64,000 nt of DNA from positions 992,001 to 1,056,000 of the forward strand of contig NZ_CP136420.1 in assembly GCF_045278715.1 (NCBI RefSeq). Reading direction: 5' to 3'. Origin of the DNA: Neomoorella carbonis. Its GTDB lineage: Bacteria > Bacillota > DSM-521 > Neomoorellales > Neomoorellaceae. Made by a program: the position numbers and the translations under genes. Of the stretch, positions 1-9,226 are shown in pieces. A model generated the notes under the pieces. It was not told the DNA's origin and made no database searches. It worked only from the letters and a program-made list of their open reading frames with translations. Each line of letters starts with the position of its first letter. The stretch's first letter is position 1.

Positions 1-1006
1 TACGGCTTTACTGGCAGCAACCATTGCCGTTGCCCAGCGGGACATCAAGCGGATCCTCGCTTACTCGACCATGAGCCAGCTGGGCTACATGGTCATGGCC
101 ATGGGTGTCGGTAATATGACGGCCGGCATGTTCCACCTCATGACCCATGCCTTCTTTAAAGCCCTCCTTTTCCTGGGTGCCGGGAGTGTGATCCATGCCC
201 TGGAAGAGCAGGACATATTCCGCATGGGCGGCCTGTACAAGGATATGAAGATTACCGCCGGCACCTTTGTCCTTGCTGCTTTAGCCCTGGCCGGGTTACC
301 GCCCCTGGCTGGCTTCTGGAGCAAGGATGAAATCCTGGCCGCAACCTTTGACCATGGTTTTACCGGACTTTATATCCTGGGCACCCTGGTAGCCTTCCTG
401 ACGGCTTTTTATATGTTCCGCCTGATCTTCGTGGCCTTCTTTGGCGACCGGCGTGCCGGTCTCCATGGCCATGAGTCGCCTTTAACTATGACCGTGCCCC
501 TCATTATCCTGGCCGTGCTTACGGTGGTAGTCGGTTTCGTGGGGACACCCTTTACCGACCACGGCTTCAGCACCTTCGTTTATTATGGTGAGCCCCATCA
601 TGCTGAACCCAACTATGCCGTTATGCTGATTTCAGTAATTGTTTCCCTGGCGGGTATCGGCCTGGCCTGGCTCTTCTATGGCCGTCCCAGCGACGTGCCG
701 GAAAAACTGGCTAACCGTTATCGCAGCATCTATACGTTGCTGGTGAACAAATATTATATCGACGAAATCTATATGTGGCTTTTCCGCCGCGTTGTCCTGG
801 GGCTGTCGGAAGCCTTTAACTGGCACGACCGGCATGTAGTTGACGGTATCTTCGACGGTGTCGGCGATATGACCCGTATCTCGGGCCGGAAACTACGCCT
901 CCTCCAGACGGGGAACCTGCAGACCTATGCCCTGGTCATCTTTACCGCCGTAGTGATTATTGCCCTCTGGATGGCGGCACCGGTGTTAGGAGGTGTGATC
1001 CAGTGA
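1..1006 (+). CDS. nuoL: NADH-quinone oxidoreductase subunit L, C-terminal part (5' end outside the window)
   Basis: This is an antiporter-like membrane subunit of respiratory complex I, involved in proton pumping. The reading frame is already open at base 2 and runs without a stop into the first internal ATG at 71, so the gene starts upstream of the window. The segment AQRDIKRILAYSTMSQLGYM is the conserved NuoL/antiporter core. It is followed by HLMTHAFFKALLFLGAGSVI, whose conserved His and Lys lie in the proton path. Several hydrophobic helices follow, including the long C-terminal amphipathic region typical of NuoL. The stop overlaps the GTG start of nuoM (GTGA), so the two are translationally coupled. 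The identification is secure; only the N-terminal half is missing. Confidence 0.95.
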   Translation, partial: TALLAATIAVAQRDIKRILAYSTMSQLGYMVMAMGVGNMTAGMFHLMTHAFFKALLFLGAGSVIHALEEQDIFRMGGLYKDMKITAGTFVLAALALAGLPPLAGFWSKDEILAATFDHGFTGLYILGTLVAFLTAFYMFRLIFVAFFGDRRAGLHGHESPLTMTVPLIILAVLTVVVGFVGTPFTDHGFSTFVYYGEPHHAEPNYAVMLISVIVSLAGIGLAWLFYGRPSDVPEKLANRYRSIYTLLVNKYYIDEIYMWLFRRVVLGLSEAFNWHDRHVVDGIFDGVGDMTRISGRKLRLLQTGNLQTYALVIFTAVVIIALWMAAPVLGGVIQ

Positions 1007-2532
1007 ATTTTCCTATCTTGACGGCCATTATGCTGGCCCCGGTGGTGGGACTGCTCCTGATCCTGTTAATCCCGGAGAGGGAAGAGCTGACTATCAAAAT
1101 CACCGCCGCTGCGGCCACCTTTGTTTCCCTGGTGCTGGCCATCCTGGCCTATGTGCTCTATGATTACGGCCGGGGGGGCCTGCAATTCCTCCAGGATGTT
1201 CCCTGGGTTCCGTCCTTCGGCATTAATTACTCCGTCGGTGTCGACGGATTAAGTATGCCTATGGTATTGCTGACGGCCCTCGTCATCTTCACCGGCGTCT
1301 TTGCCTCCTGGGATATGACCAAACGGGTGAAGGAATTCTTCATTTTCCTGTTAATGCTGGTGACGGGGGTTTTCGGGGTCTTCATCAGCCGCGATCTCTT
1401 TTTCTTTTACCTCTTCTTTGAGGTAGCGGTGATCCCTATGTACCTTTTAATAGGTATCTGGGGCAGCACCAGGAAAGAATATGCGGCCATGAAGCTGACC
1501 CTTTACCTCCTCGTCGGCAGCGCATTCGCCCTGATCGGTATTATTGCCACCTTCCTGTACGCTGCCCAGCAGCTGGGCCATGCAACCTTCGACATCCAGA
1601 CCCTGGCCACGGTGAAGTATGACCTGGGCTTCCAGAAATTTGTTTTCTTCTTGATGTTAATCGGCTTCGGGGTGCTGGTGCCTATCTGGCCCCTGCACCT
1701 GTGGTCACCGGACGGCCACGTGGCCGCTCCGACGGCTGTCAGTATGCTCCACGCTGGTGTCTTGATGAAGCTGGGAGCCTACGGTCTTATCCGGGTGGGC
1801 CTTTTCCTCTTCCCGGAAGGAGCCAAATACTGGGCGCCCCTCATTGCCGTTCTCTGTATAGTGAATGTGGTCTACGGGGCCATGATTGCCATGGTCCAGA
1901 AAGACCTCAAGTTTGTTATCGGTTATAGCAGCGTCAGCCATATGGGTTACGTCCTGCTGGGGATAGCTGCCCTTAACACTTTAAGCCTGAACGGGGCGGT
2001 AGCCCAGATGTTCGCCCACGGCATCATGACGGCCCTCTTCTTTGCTTTGGTGGGTAATGTTTACCACAAGGCCCATACCAGGGAAATCGCCCGCTTTGGC
2101 GGCCTGGCCCACCAGATGCCACGGGTGGCGGCAGGCTTCCTTATCGGCGGCCTGGCCTCCCTGGGCCTCCCGGGCCTTAACAACTATGTCGCCGAGTTTC
2201 TCATTTTCATCGGCTCCTTTACCAGGGAGCAGACTTTGCTGGGTGGTATTCTTTCTTACCGGATACTTTCTATACTCGCCATTTCAGGTATTGTCATAAC
2301 GGCCACCTATGTTTTGCGGGTGGTCAAGAATACCTTCTTTGGCCCGCGGAAACCCGAATGGGATCACCTGGAAGATGCCCGCGGGGTGGAAATGGTGCCC
2401 ATTGTCGTTTTAGTGGCCACCCTGATCCTCTTTGGCTTGCTCCCTTCACTCCAGATTGACATGATCAACAGCGGCGTAGCCCCGCTCGTAGCTAAAATAG
2501 AAGCTGCGAAGGCGATTGGGGGTATCTTTTAA
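1003..2532 (+). CDS. nuoM: NADH-quinone oxidoreductase subunit M
   Basis: This is the second antiporter-like membrane subunit of complex I. The protein has 509 residues, normal for NuoM, and is almost entirely transmembrane helices. Diagnostic parts are GVDGLSMPMVLLTAL near residue 80, the glutamate in FFEVAVIPMYLLIGIWG (TM5 Glu of the proton channel), LHLWSPDGHVAAPTAVSMLH and KDLKFVIGYSSVSHMGY. The GTG start at 1003 overlaps the nuoL stop and has AGGAGGTG just upstream. The stop overlaps the nuoN ATG (TAATG). It is one unit with nuoL and nuoN. There is nothing odd about it. Confidence 0.96.
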   Translation: MNFPILTAIMLAPVVGLLLILLIPEREELTIKITAAAATFVSLVLAILAYVLYDYGRGGLQFLQDVPWVPSFGINYSVGVDGLSMPMVLLTALVIFTGVFASWDMTKRVKEFFIFLLMLVTGVFGVFISRDLFFFYLFFEVAVIPMYLLIGIWGSTRKEYAAMKLTLYLLVGSAFALIGIIATFLYAAQQLGHATFDIQTLATVKYDLGFQKFVFFLMLIGFGVLVPIWPLHLWSPDGHVAAPTAVSMLHAGVLMKLGAYGLIRVGLFLFPEGAKYWAPLIAVLCIVNVVYGAMIAMVQKDLKFVIGYSSVSHMGYVLLGIAALNTLSLNGAVAQMFAHGIMTALFFALVGNVYHKAHTREIARFGGLAHQMPRVAAGFLIGGLASLGLPGLNNYVAEFLIFIGSFTREQTLLGGILSYRILSILAISGIVITATYVLRVVKNTFFGPRKPEWDHLEDARGVEMVPIVVLVATLILFGLLPSLQIDMINSGVAPLVAKIEAAKAIGGIF

Positions 2533-3962
2533 TGGCTAGTCTGCAGCTACTAACGGTGGAAATATTAACGGCTGCTTTAGGCCTGGGGCTGCTGGCTTTA
2601 GGCCTGCTGGTACCCCAAAACGACCGCCGTGGTATTGGCTATGTAGCAGCCGCCGGCCTGGCCGGCCTGATGGTGGCGGCTTTCAGCATGCGGGATGCCA
2701 GCGGGGTAGTCCTGGGCGGTTATGTTATCGACCCCTTTGGCACCTATTTTAAAGTTTTATTCCTGGCCGCGGCTCTGCTGACTGCAGTTTGTTCCTTTGA
2801 ATATGTAGAAAAGATGGGCTTTAACCAGGGAGAATATTATGCTTTGCTGGTTCTGGCCACCCTGGGGATGATGATCCTGGCTTCTTCCGGCGAGCTGATC
2901 AGCCTGTACCTGGGCCTGGAGCTGATGACCATTACTTTCTGCATCCTGGCCGCTTATCGCCTGGACGATGCCAGATCGGCCGAAGCCGGTATCAAGTATA
3001 TTCTTCTGGGGGCCATGTCTTCGGCCATTCTCCTGTACGGTTTGAGTCTGGTCTATGGGGCCAGCGGGAGCACGGTAATCAAGGAGATTGCGCAAGCAGT
3101 TGCGACCGGCGGTGCCAGCCCGGCCCTCCTCCTGGGAACAATCTTTCTTCTGGCCGGCTTTGCCTTTAAGGTAACGGCCGTACCATTTCATATGTGGTCT
3201 CCCGATGTTTATGAAGGGGCACCGACGCCGGTAACGGGTTTCTTATCGGTTGCCTCCAAAGCCGCCGGCTTTGCCGCCCTGGTAAGGGTGTTTTTTGGCG
3301 CCCTGCCGGACCTGCACAACTTCTGGATGCAGCTCTTTATTGCCCTGGCAGTGTTGACCATGGTCCTGGGGAACCTGGTGGCCATTCCCCAGACCAATAT
3401 CAAGCGGTTGCTGGCCTATTCCAGCATCTCCCAGGCCGGCTACCTGCTCCTGGGTGTTGTATCCTTCTCGGTCCTTGGCATCGGGGCTATCATGTACTAC
3501 GCTATGCTCTACGTCTTCGGCAACATGGGCGCCTTTATGGCAGCCACGGCTTTCTACAACACCGATGGAAGCGATGAGATCAGAGATTACGCCGGCCTGG
3601 CCAGGCGTTCGCCCCTGGTGGCGGCGGTAATGCTTTTTTCCCTGCTGTCTCTGGCGGGGATACCGCCCATGGCCGGCTTTGTCGGCAAGTTTTACCTGTT
3701 CATGTCCATTATATCCAGGGGTTATATCTGGCTGGCCATTCTTGGTATCCTCATGAGTATGGTCTCTGTCTACTACTACCTGCTGGTGGCCAAGGCCATG
3801 TACCTGGGCAACCCGCCGGAGGGGAGCCGGCCGGTGCGGGTAGCTCCCGGCCTCCAAATAGCCATGATAGTGTCCCTGCTGGTCCTCTTCCTCCTGGGGA
3901 TTTACCCGACACCCCTGACCAATTATGCCATGAACTCGGCGGTAGCCTTCTTTATGCCCTGA
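2532..3962 (+). CDS. nuoN: NADH-quinone oxidoreductase subunit N
   Basis: This is the third antiporter-like subunit of complex I and normally the last gene of nuo operons. The protein has 476 residues. It shows Glu130 in LYLGLELMTI, Lys213 in AGFAFKVTAVPFH, the family signature HMWSPDVYEGAPTPVT at 220-235, and NIKRLLAYSSISQAGYLLLG. About 14 membrane segments can be followed. Its start overlaps the nuoM stop. An 84-base gap separates it from yraN. The usual gene order L-M-N is intact. Confidence 0.96.
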   Translation: MASLQLLTVEILTAALGLGLLALGLLVPQNDRRGIGYVAAAGLAGLMVAAFSMRDASGVVLGGYVIDPFGTYFKVLFLAAALLTAVCSFEYVEKMGFNQGEYYALLVLATLGMMILASSGELISLYLGLELMTITFCILAAYRLDDARSAEAGIKYILLGAMSSAILLYGLSLVYGASGSTVIKEIAQAVATGGASPALLLGTIFLLAGFAFKVTAVPFHMWSPDVYEGAPTPVTGFLSVASKAAGFAALVRVFFGALPDLHNFWMQLFIALAVLTMVLGNLVAIPQTNIKRLLAYSSISQAGYLLLGVVSFSVLGIGAIMYYAMLYVFGNMGAFMAATAFYNTDGSDEIRDYAGLARRSPLVAAVMLFSLLSLAGIPPMAGFVGKFYLFMSIISRGYIWLAILGILMSMVSVYYYLLVAKAMYLGNPPEGSRPVRVAPGLQIAMIVSLLVLFLLGIYPTPLTNYAMNSAVAFFMP

Positions 3963-4046
3963 GGCTGTCCATCTCAGCGGCCTCATTGAATACAGGCAAC
4001 GTGAATAGGGTTTCAGCCTTTAGCCTTCAAGGCGAGGTGAGCCAGC

Positions 4047-4409
4047 ATGACTGTGGCGCGGCGGCGGCGCGGCCAGCGAGGCGAGGCGGCCGCCGCCGTC
4101 TATTTAGAGCGCAGCGGCTACCGGCTGCTGGCGCGTAATTACCGCTGCCCCCTGGGGGAAATAGACATTATTGCTGCCGACGGCGAGGCAGTTGTTTTTG
4201 TCGAGGTACGCACCCGCTCGACAGCCACCTTCGGTACACCCCAGGAGTCAGTTGACGCCCGCAAGCAAATGCGCCTGCGCCGCCTGGCGGCCTATTACCT
4301 TAGCAGGCATGGTTTGAGCAACCGTCCCTGCCGTTTTGATGTGGTGGCGGTTTGGCTGGACCGGCAGGAGAGAGTGAGGGAGATAGAAATTATTAAAGGA
4401 GCGTTTTAA
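4047..4409 (+). CDS. yraN: YraN/UPF0102 family nuclease-fold protein
   Basis: A 120-residue protein of the UPF0102 family, which has a restriction-endonuclease-like fold resembling Holliday-junction resolvases. Its biological role is not established. The family core is visible: GEAAAAVYLERSGYRLLARN, then the putative metal-binding residues in PLGEIDIIA and VVFVEVRTR, then KQMRLRRLAAYYL. The length is normal. An AGGTGAG ribosome site precedes ATG 4047. It follows nuoN by 84 bases and is closed by a hairpin terminator, so it may be read through from nuo or have its own weak promoter. Confidence 0.88.
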   Translation: MTVARRRRGQRGEAAAAVYLERSGYRLLARNYRCPLGEIDIIAADGEAVVFVEVRTRSTATFGTPQESVDARKQMRLRRLAAYYLSRHGLSNRPCRFDVVAVWLDRQERVREIEIIKGAF

Positions 4410-4413
4410 ATGT

Positions 4414-4441
4414 AAAGCCAGGGTAACACCTGGCTTTTTAA
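4414..4441 (+). terminator. Rho-independent terminator after yraN
   Basis: Perfect arms AGCCAGG (4416-4422) and CCTGGCT (4429-4435), extended by A/T pairs, are followed directly by a T-run. The site sits between two convergent genes. The T-run favours the plus strand. Confidence 0.8.
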
Positions 4442-4449
4442 TTACAGAT

Positions 4450-5772
4450 TTATTTCTTTAATAACAGGTCCTGGACCCGGTCCTGGAGATAAATACCGTC
4501 CCTGTACGACCCGGCGGAGGCGCGTTCAAAGAGGGCGTGGCCTTCTTCCTGGCAGCGGAGGCAGGCCTCGCGGGGGATAAAGATGGCCAGGATGTGGCTG
4601 CCCCGGTCGGTTCGCGAGTCGATCCAGGTGAGCCCGCCGCAAGAATCACATACGAGCGTTGTTTCTACCTGGGTTTCCATCAGCCCCTCGGTGTCGTAAT
4701 AGATCTGACGCCGGCGGCTGATTTCTTTTTTATCCCGGACATATTCAGCCCGCAGTGTTTCCCGCTGCTGCCAAGCGCGGTAGGTTTCTTCGCACAGGCG
4801 GGCGATGTAGTCGCTGACCCGGGAAGACTGGGCCACCCTGGCCGGGCTGTAGTCAGGCTCCCGAATGCTGGAGTAATCGAGTCCGGCCAGGGCCAGGATG
4901 ATCCCCACATTGACATAGGGCAGGGCGCCTTCGATGGAGTAGCCGCCTTCTAAGACGGCTATGTCCGGCTGCAGGCGGTCATTCAGGCGGGCGTAACCCC
5001 GGGCGGAAAAACGCATGTTGGTGATAGGATCGGTATAATGGTTATCCTGGCCGGCGGAATTGATGACCAGATCGGGTTTAAAATCGGCCAGGACTGGCAG
5101 GATGAAATGTTCCAGGGCGTAGAGGAAACCTTCTTCGCCTGTCTCGGGCGGCAGGGGCAGGTTTAAATTGTAGCCGAAGGCGTTCGGTCCCCCGAACTCA
5201 TTTAAGAAGCCGGTGCCGGGGTAGAGGGTACGCCCGTCCTGGTGTAAAGAAATATAAAGGGTGTCTGGATCATGCCAGTAGATGTCCTGGCTGCCGTCGC
5301 CGTGGTGGCAGTCGGTATCCACAATGGCGATGCGCTTTTTACCATAATGACGGCGGATATATTCGATCATAATGGCTTCTATATTAATATTGCAGAAACC
5401 GCGGGCACCGTGGACGATGCGCATGGCATGGTGTCCCGGCGGCCGGACGATGGCAAAGGCTTTATCCACCTCACCTTTGAGGACGGCTTCAGCAGCCACG
5501 ATTGCACCGCCGGCGGCTATCAGGTGGGATTCGGTGATCCTGGACATGACGTCAGGGACACAGACGTGCACCCTTTCCACATCGGCTATTGCAGCCAGGC
5601 GGGGGCGGTATTCATAGATGCCGTCGATGTCCAGGATGCCTTCTTCCAGGACCTGGTCCTGGGTATAGAGGAGCCGCTCTTCCCGTTCGGGGTGGGTAGG
5701 GCTGATGGCCCAGTCAAAGGCCGGGAAGAAGACCAGGCCCAGGCGGCGGGCGGCTTTATACATCATCCCCAT
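4450..5772 (-). CDS. HDAC-fold zinc deacetylase (acetoin utilization/acetylpolyamine amidohydrolase family) with C-terminal Cys4 ribbon
   Basis: A class II histone-deacetylase-fold hydrolase, expected to remove acyl groups from amines such as polyamines or lysine. All catalytic elements are present: GHH at 113-115, the charge-relay and zinc residues of DTDCHHGDG (Asp152, Asp154, His156), the third zinc ligand in SAGQDNH (Asp243), and LEGGY at 275-279. The C-terminus is unusual: after the fold comes a CxxC (375/378) and a second CxxC (404/407), which could form a small zinc ribbon. The start overlaps the end of the upstream hydantoinase-like gene by 17 bases, so the pair is co-translated. The substrate is unknown. 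Confidence 0.85.
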   Translation of the reverse strand: MGMMYKAARRLGLVFFPAFDWAISPTHPEREERLLYTQDQVLEEGILDIDGIYEYRPRLAAIADVERVHVCVPDVMSRITESHLIAAGGAIVAAEAVLKGEVDKAFAIVRPPGHHAMRIVHGARGFCNINIEAIMIEYIRRHYGKKRIAIVDTDCHHGDGSQDIYWHDPDTLYISLHQDGRTLYPGTGFLNEFGGPNAFGYNLNLPLPPETGEEGFLYALEHFILPVLADFKPDLVINSAGQDNHYTDPITNMRFSARGYARLNDRLQPDIAVLEGGYSIEGALPYVNVGIILALAGLDYSSIREPDYSPARVAQSSRVSDYIARLCEETYRAWQQRETLRAEYVRDKKEISRRRQIYYDTEGLMETQVETTLVCDSCGGLTWIDSRTDRGSHILAIFIPREACLRCQEEGHALFERASAGSYRDGIYLQDRVQDLLLKK

Positions 5773-7429
5773 CTCCCTTCAGCGGGGTGACCCGGGGTTT
5801 AACCTGAACTTTTACCCGGATATTTTTACCGGTAGTATAAAAACCGGAAACCATATTAAAGGCTTGTTCTTCCACTACTTCCAGCTCGGTGCCGGCCGCT
5901 TCCGGGGTCAGGCGCAAAAGACGCCCGCGCAAAAGCTCCAGGGCGCGGGTACGGGCCCGCTCCAGGTTGTAGCCGGCAGGGATCTTTTCCCGGATGCCCT
6001 CTTCGGGAACAGTTAGTAGTCCCTGTTCGGTATCGGCCAGGAGGGTCAATTCCGTAGTTGGCTGGCTTAAAGCTGCCCCAATGGCATTGGCCACCCCGGC
6101 CAGGTTGGGGACGGTTACCGGGAGGCCGAAAGCAGCTTCCAGTTCGGCCGCCAGTATGGGTGCCGGGGCGCCAATGACAATCACCTGGGCGGGCTGTAAT
6201 TGTTTACCTTCCAGCACTTCGCGGACGGTGTAGACCGGCCGGCTGTTGATTTTATCCAGCAGGGCCCGACACTGCCGGACAATTTCCCCCGCCATTTGCT
6301 GCAAGATGGCAGCGGCCATATTCATTGTCCCCAGTCCCAGCTCATCGCCCAGTTCGGCAACGCCCCGGCGGGCGGCGGCCTTATCCCCCAGGTCCAGGCG
6401 GCCCAGGGTAATGAGGGCGTCGGTGGGGGTCACGGCCGGGCCCCCCAGGGCCCGGGCCGGCCCCTGGCGGTCGGGGCCGATGGTTAAACGCCCCTCCTTT
6501 ACCCGCAGGCAGCTGTCGCCCCCCAGACCCAGGGAGTAGCTGAACAGCGCGCGCACCAGGGTGGGGTAGCCGGCAAGGCTTATGCCAGTGGGTTCATAGA
6601 GGGGCACACCGCCGGCCAGGAAAGCAATATCCGTGGTTGTTCCACCTATATCCAGGATGATAGCATCTTGCTGAGCTGGCACCAGGGCCAGGGCGCCCAT
6701 GACGCTGGCCGCAGGGCCGGAAAGGATGGTTTCAACAGGTAAGGCCCGCGAGGCCTCCAGGGACAGGGTGCCGCCGTCGGCCTTTAAAATATAGGGAGCA
6801 AAGGGTAAATTCTTTCTGGCAGTAAAAGTTTCGATGGCAGCCGCAAAGGAATTGTAAGTAGCGGCGACGGCGCTGTTCAGATAGGCGGTGAAGACCCGGC
6901 GGGGGAAGTTTAACCGGCCTGACAGGCGGTGGCCCATGGTAATAAAATCGTAGCCAGGGGACAGGGCCTGCTTGATGCCGAGTTCGTGCTCCGGATTGCG
7001 GGTTGAGAACTTGCCGACAATGGCCAGCTGGCGGATGCCGGCCTGCCGCAGCTCCCTGTCGGCAGCCTTTATCTCCGCTTCTACCAGGGGGCTGGTGGGG
7101 CGACCGCGGTGGTCGATGGCCCCCGAGAGGATGAAGTTTTTCTGGCCGCAGGCGAGTACGGCGGGATTTAAGCCCGGCCCCGGCTCCAGGAGCAAACCTA
7201 CGGGGCTGGTGCGGCCGGTAACGATGGCGTTGGTGCAAATGGTTGTGCTTAAATTGAGGCGTTTTATTGCGGAGGGTTCGATCCCGGCCAGGACAGCTTC
7301 CAGGGCCCGGGTAATGGTGCCGAGGTAGTCCGCCTGGTCGGTTGTTGTTTTATAGTGGCGCAGGATGCGGCCCCCGGCAATGAGGACGGCATCGGTATGG
7401 GTGCCACCCATATCCAGTCCTACAAACAT
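5756..7429 (-). CDS. Hydantoinase/oxoprolinase family protein (HyuA-like ASKHA ATPase), short form
   Basis: The family couples ATP hydrolysis to opening or carboxylating cyclic or carbonyl substrates. The N-terminal MFVGLDMGGTHTDAVLI is the phosphate-1 motif of the actin/sugar-kinase fold. The second ATP motif ILDIGGTTTDIAFLAGG and SGPAASVMGA are also present. At 557 residues it is shorter than typical HyuA proteins (compare the 683-residue HyuA at 47894). There is no HyuB partner here; it is fused by overlap to the HDAC-fold gene instead. The start at 7429 has GGCGAGG upstream. The reaction cannot be assigned from sequence. Confidence 0.8.
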   Translation of the reverse strand: MFVGLDMGGTHTDAVLIAGGRILRHYKTTTDQADYLGTITRALEAVLAGIEPSAIKRLNLSTTICTNAIVTGRTSPVGLLLEPGPGLNPAVLACGQKNFILSGAIDHRGRPTSPLVEAEIKAADRELRQAGIRQLAIVGKFSTRNPEHELGIKQALSPGYDFITMGHRLSGRLNFPRRVFTAYLNSAVAATYNSFAAAIETFTARKNLPFAPYILKADGGTLSLEASRALPVETILSGPAASVMGALALVPAQQDAIILDIGGTTTDIAFLAGGVPLYEPTGISLAGYPTLVRALFSYSLGLGGDSCLRVKEGRLTIGPDRQGPARALGGPAVTPTDALITLGRLDLGDKAAARRGVAELGDELGLGTMNMAAAILQQMAGEIVRQCRALLDKINSRPVYTVREVLEGKQLQPAQVIVIGAPAPILAAELEAAFGLPVTVPNLAGVANAIGAALSQPTTELTLLADTEQGLLTVPEEGIREKIPAGYNLERARTRALELLRGRLLRLTPEAAGTELEVVEEQAFNMVSGFYTTGKNIRVKVQVKPRVTPLKGDGDDV

Positions 7430-7525
7430 TTGCCTCGCCTCCAGGTTTATTTTAGAACTTTAAACCGGGAGTTGCAAGGATATTGCGCTAGCGGGCAATT
7501 TTTTCCGCAAGTTACAGGGTTTAAT

Positions 7526-7553
7526 TTGCAAATCTAAATGGAAAGAGTATAAT
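7526..7553 (+). promoter_or_regulatory. Possible sigma-A promoter for the amidase gene
   Basis: A perfect -10 TATAAT at 7548-7553 has a weak -35 TTGCAA at 7526-7531 with a 16-base spacer. It lies in the divergent gap between the minus-strand hydantoinase gene and the plus-strand amidase gene. The call rests on motif match only. Confidence 0.4.
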
Positions 7554-7661
7554 TGTAGCTTGTAAAATATACCATCTAGTCTTTCAAGGTGATTCCTGGC
7601 ATATGAATAATAGCAGGCGTTCCGGCCTTTGCCAGCGAGCCTGGTTAGCGAGGTGAAGAAG

Positions 7662-8549
7662 TTGCCCACCACCGCCCGGCTGACCAATTTCTATAGCAAG
7701 GTAATGCTGGAGGGGGAAGAGCAGTTCAGCACCGTTACCATTGAAGCCACTGCTCCGCCTCCCACGGCAATCGACTATCCAGAACCGGGTACCTGCCGGG
7801 TGACCCTCCGGGCCATTCTGAATATGTACCCCGGCCCCCTTTATGTCCAGGACGGTATTGTCCGGGAAGTAACGGTTGAGCCTGGTGACAGGCAGGTCAC
7901 TTTTAACATCAGTCTAGATGAGGCCGTCCAGGCGACGCTGACTGCTGTAGAGGGGGTTCCCTACCGGATTGTATTACGCTTCAGCCGCCGGCCCCTGCAG
8001 GAATTTTACCGGGATAAATTAATCATCCTCGACCCGGGTCACGGGGGGACCGATGGCGGCTGGCGGGGGCCGGTCAATCTCTGGGAGCGGGATATGGCCT
8101 GGAAGACCGCCCGGGAACTGGCGCGGGTCCTGGAGGGTTTTAAAGCGCGGGTGATCTGGACCCGCGAGGAGCAGGAAAACCCCTCCTGGCAGGAACGTCT
8201 GCGGAAAGTTACCCCGGCTACTTTTTGCTTTATCAGCGTCCACGAGCATGGTGCGACGGATGCAGGCCAGCGGGGGACGGCCGTCCTTTATAATCCCGCT
8301 TCCAGGGGTAATGAGGAACTGGCGGCTAAGGTTTTAGAAAGAATCGTGGCCAGGGTGAAGACACCGGCGCGGGGAGTTAAAGCTGACGAAGAGCTGGCCC
8401 GCCTTGGAGAGGTGCCCGGCTTAAAGCTGGAACCGGTAGCCATTACCAACTGGGTCGATGAAGGTTTGCTGCGCAACCCCTATTTCCACCAGAAGGTAGC
8501 TCTGGCTACCGCCGTAGCTATCAAACAATATTTCCAGCGGAGGAAATAA
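7662..8549 (+). CDS. N-acetylmuramoyl-L-alanine amidase (Amidase_3 type)
   Basis: Predicted to cleave the bond between muramic acid and the stem peptide of peptidoglycan. The Amidase_3 zinc site is visible: His in LDPGHGG, Glu in NLWERD, His in ISVHEHG, and the catalytic Glu in NWVDEGLLRN near the C-terminus. The first ~110 residues are beta-rich and resemble an AMIN-like cell-wall targeting domain. I chose TTG 7662 because AGGTG ends six bases before it; a longer in-frame TTG at 7629 has no clear ribosome site. No signal peptide is visible, which is odd for a wall enzyme. A cofE-like gene follows four bases later. Confidence 0.82.
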   Translation: MPTTARLTNFYSKVMLEGEEQFSTVTIEATAPPPTAIDYPEPGTCRVTLRAILNMYPGPLYVQDGIVREVTVEPGDRQVTFNISLDEAVQATLTAVEGVPYRIVLRFSRRPLQEFYRDKLIILDPGHGGTDGGWRGPVNLWERDMAWKTARELARVLEGFKARVIWTREEQENPSWQERLRKVTPATFCFISVHEHGATDAGQRGTAVLYNPASRGNEELAAKVLERIVARVKTPARGVKADEELARLGEVPGLKLEPVAITNWVDEGLLRNPYFHQKVALATAVAIKQYFQRRK

Positions 8550-8553
8550 TCCT

Positions 8554-9216
8554 ATGGCCGGGAAGAATGAGGGAAAATTATTCTATAAAATACCCATCCG
8601 CACCCATATCGTTACCGAAAACGACGACATAGTCAGCCTGGCCATAAAATATAGTAAAGGTATTGCCGCGCCCGGCGATGTCATCTGCCTGGCGGAAAGC
8701 GTCGTCGCCATTACTCAGGGCCGGGCCGTTTTACCGGAAACGGTGCGCCCCGGCAGGCTGGCGCGTTTTTTAAGCCGTTTTCCCGGTAAAGACGGCAGCC
8801 TCGCGACCCCGCCGGCCATGCAGCTGGCCATCGAAGAAGTGGGTACGGCGCGCATCTTGGCCGGCTGTGCCGCGGCTGCTGTGGGCCGGTTGCTCAAGAA
8901 AAAGGGCCTCTTTTACATTGTAGCCGGGCGCGAGCTGGCCCTGATCGACGACATAGCCGGTACCATGTACCCCTACGAGCGGCATATCGTCATGGGGCCC
9001 AAAAACCCGGGCCGGCTGGTGCAGGACATTAAAAAGGCTACCGGGGCGGAAGCCGTGATTGCCGATGTCAATGATAAAAGGTGTGTAGACATCCTGGGCA
9101 TCACTGATAAGCGCTACCGGCAAGCAGTAATTGAGGCTTTACGGGATAACCCCTTTGGCAATGAAGATGAGCAGACGCCCATAGTTATCCTCAAGCGCCG
9201 GGAAATGAGGGGATAG
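8554..9216 (+). CDS. CofE-like coenzyme F420-0:L-glutamate ligase family protein
   Basis: This 220-residue protein matches the F420 gamma-glutamyl ligase fold: PIRTHIVTENDDI at the N-terminus, a central GLFYIVAGRELALIDDIAGT with conserved acidic metal ligands, and VIADVNDKRCVDILG near the C-terminus. CofE adds glutamates to F420. No other F420 gene is in this window, so the substrate here may be something else. It follows the amidase gene by four bases, probably in the same transcript, and ends in a strong terminator. The family is clear; the function is open. Confidence 0.75.
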   Translation: MAGKNEGKLFYKIPIRTHIVTENDDIVSLAIKYSKGIAAPGDVICLAESVVAITQGRAVLPETVRPGRLARFLSRFPGKDGSLATPPAMQLAIEEVGTARILAGCAAAAVGRLLKKKGLFYIVAGRELALIDDIAGTMYPYERHIVMGPKNPGRLVQDIKKATGAEAVIADVNDKRCVDILGITDKRYRQAVIEALRDNPFGNEDEQTPIVILKRREMRG

Positions 9217-9226
9217 ATGGCCATAG

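Noticed and set aside
3243..3986. 247-residue minus-strand open frame opposite nuoN
   Set aside because: It is rich in His, Gln and Arg as expected from the complement of a G+C-rich membrane protein gene, with no ribosome site or motif.
5272..5790. 172-residue plus-strand open frame opposite the HDAC-fold gene
   Set aside because: It is the antisense shadow of a gene with all catalytic motifs intact.
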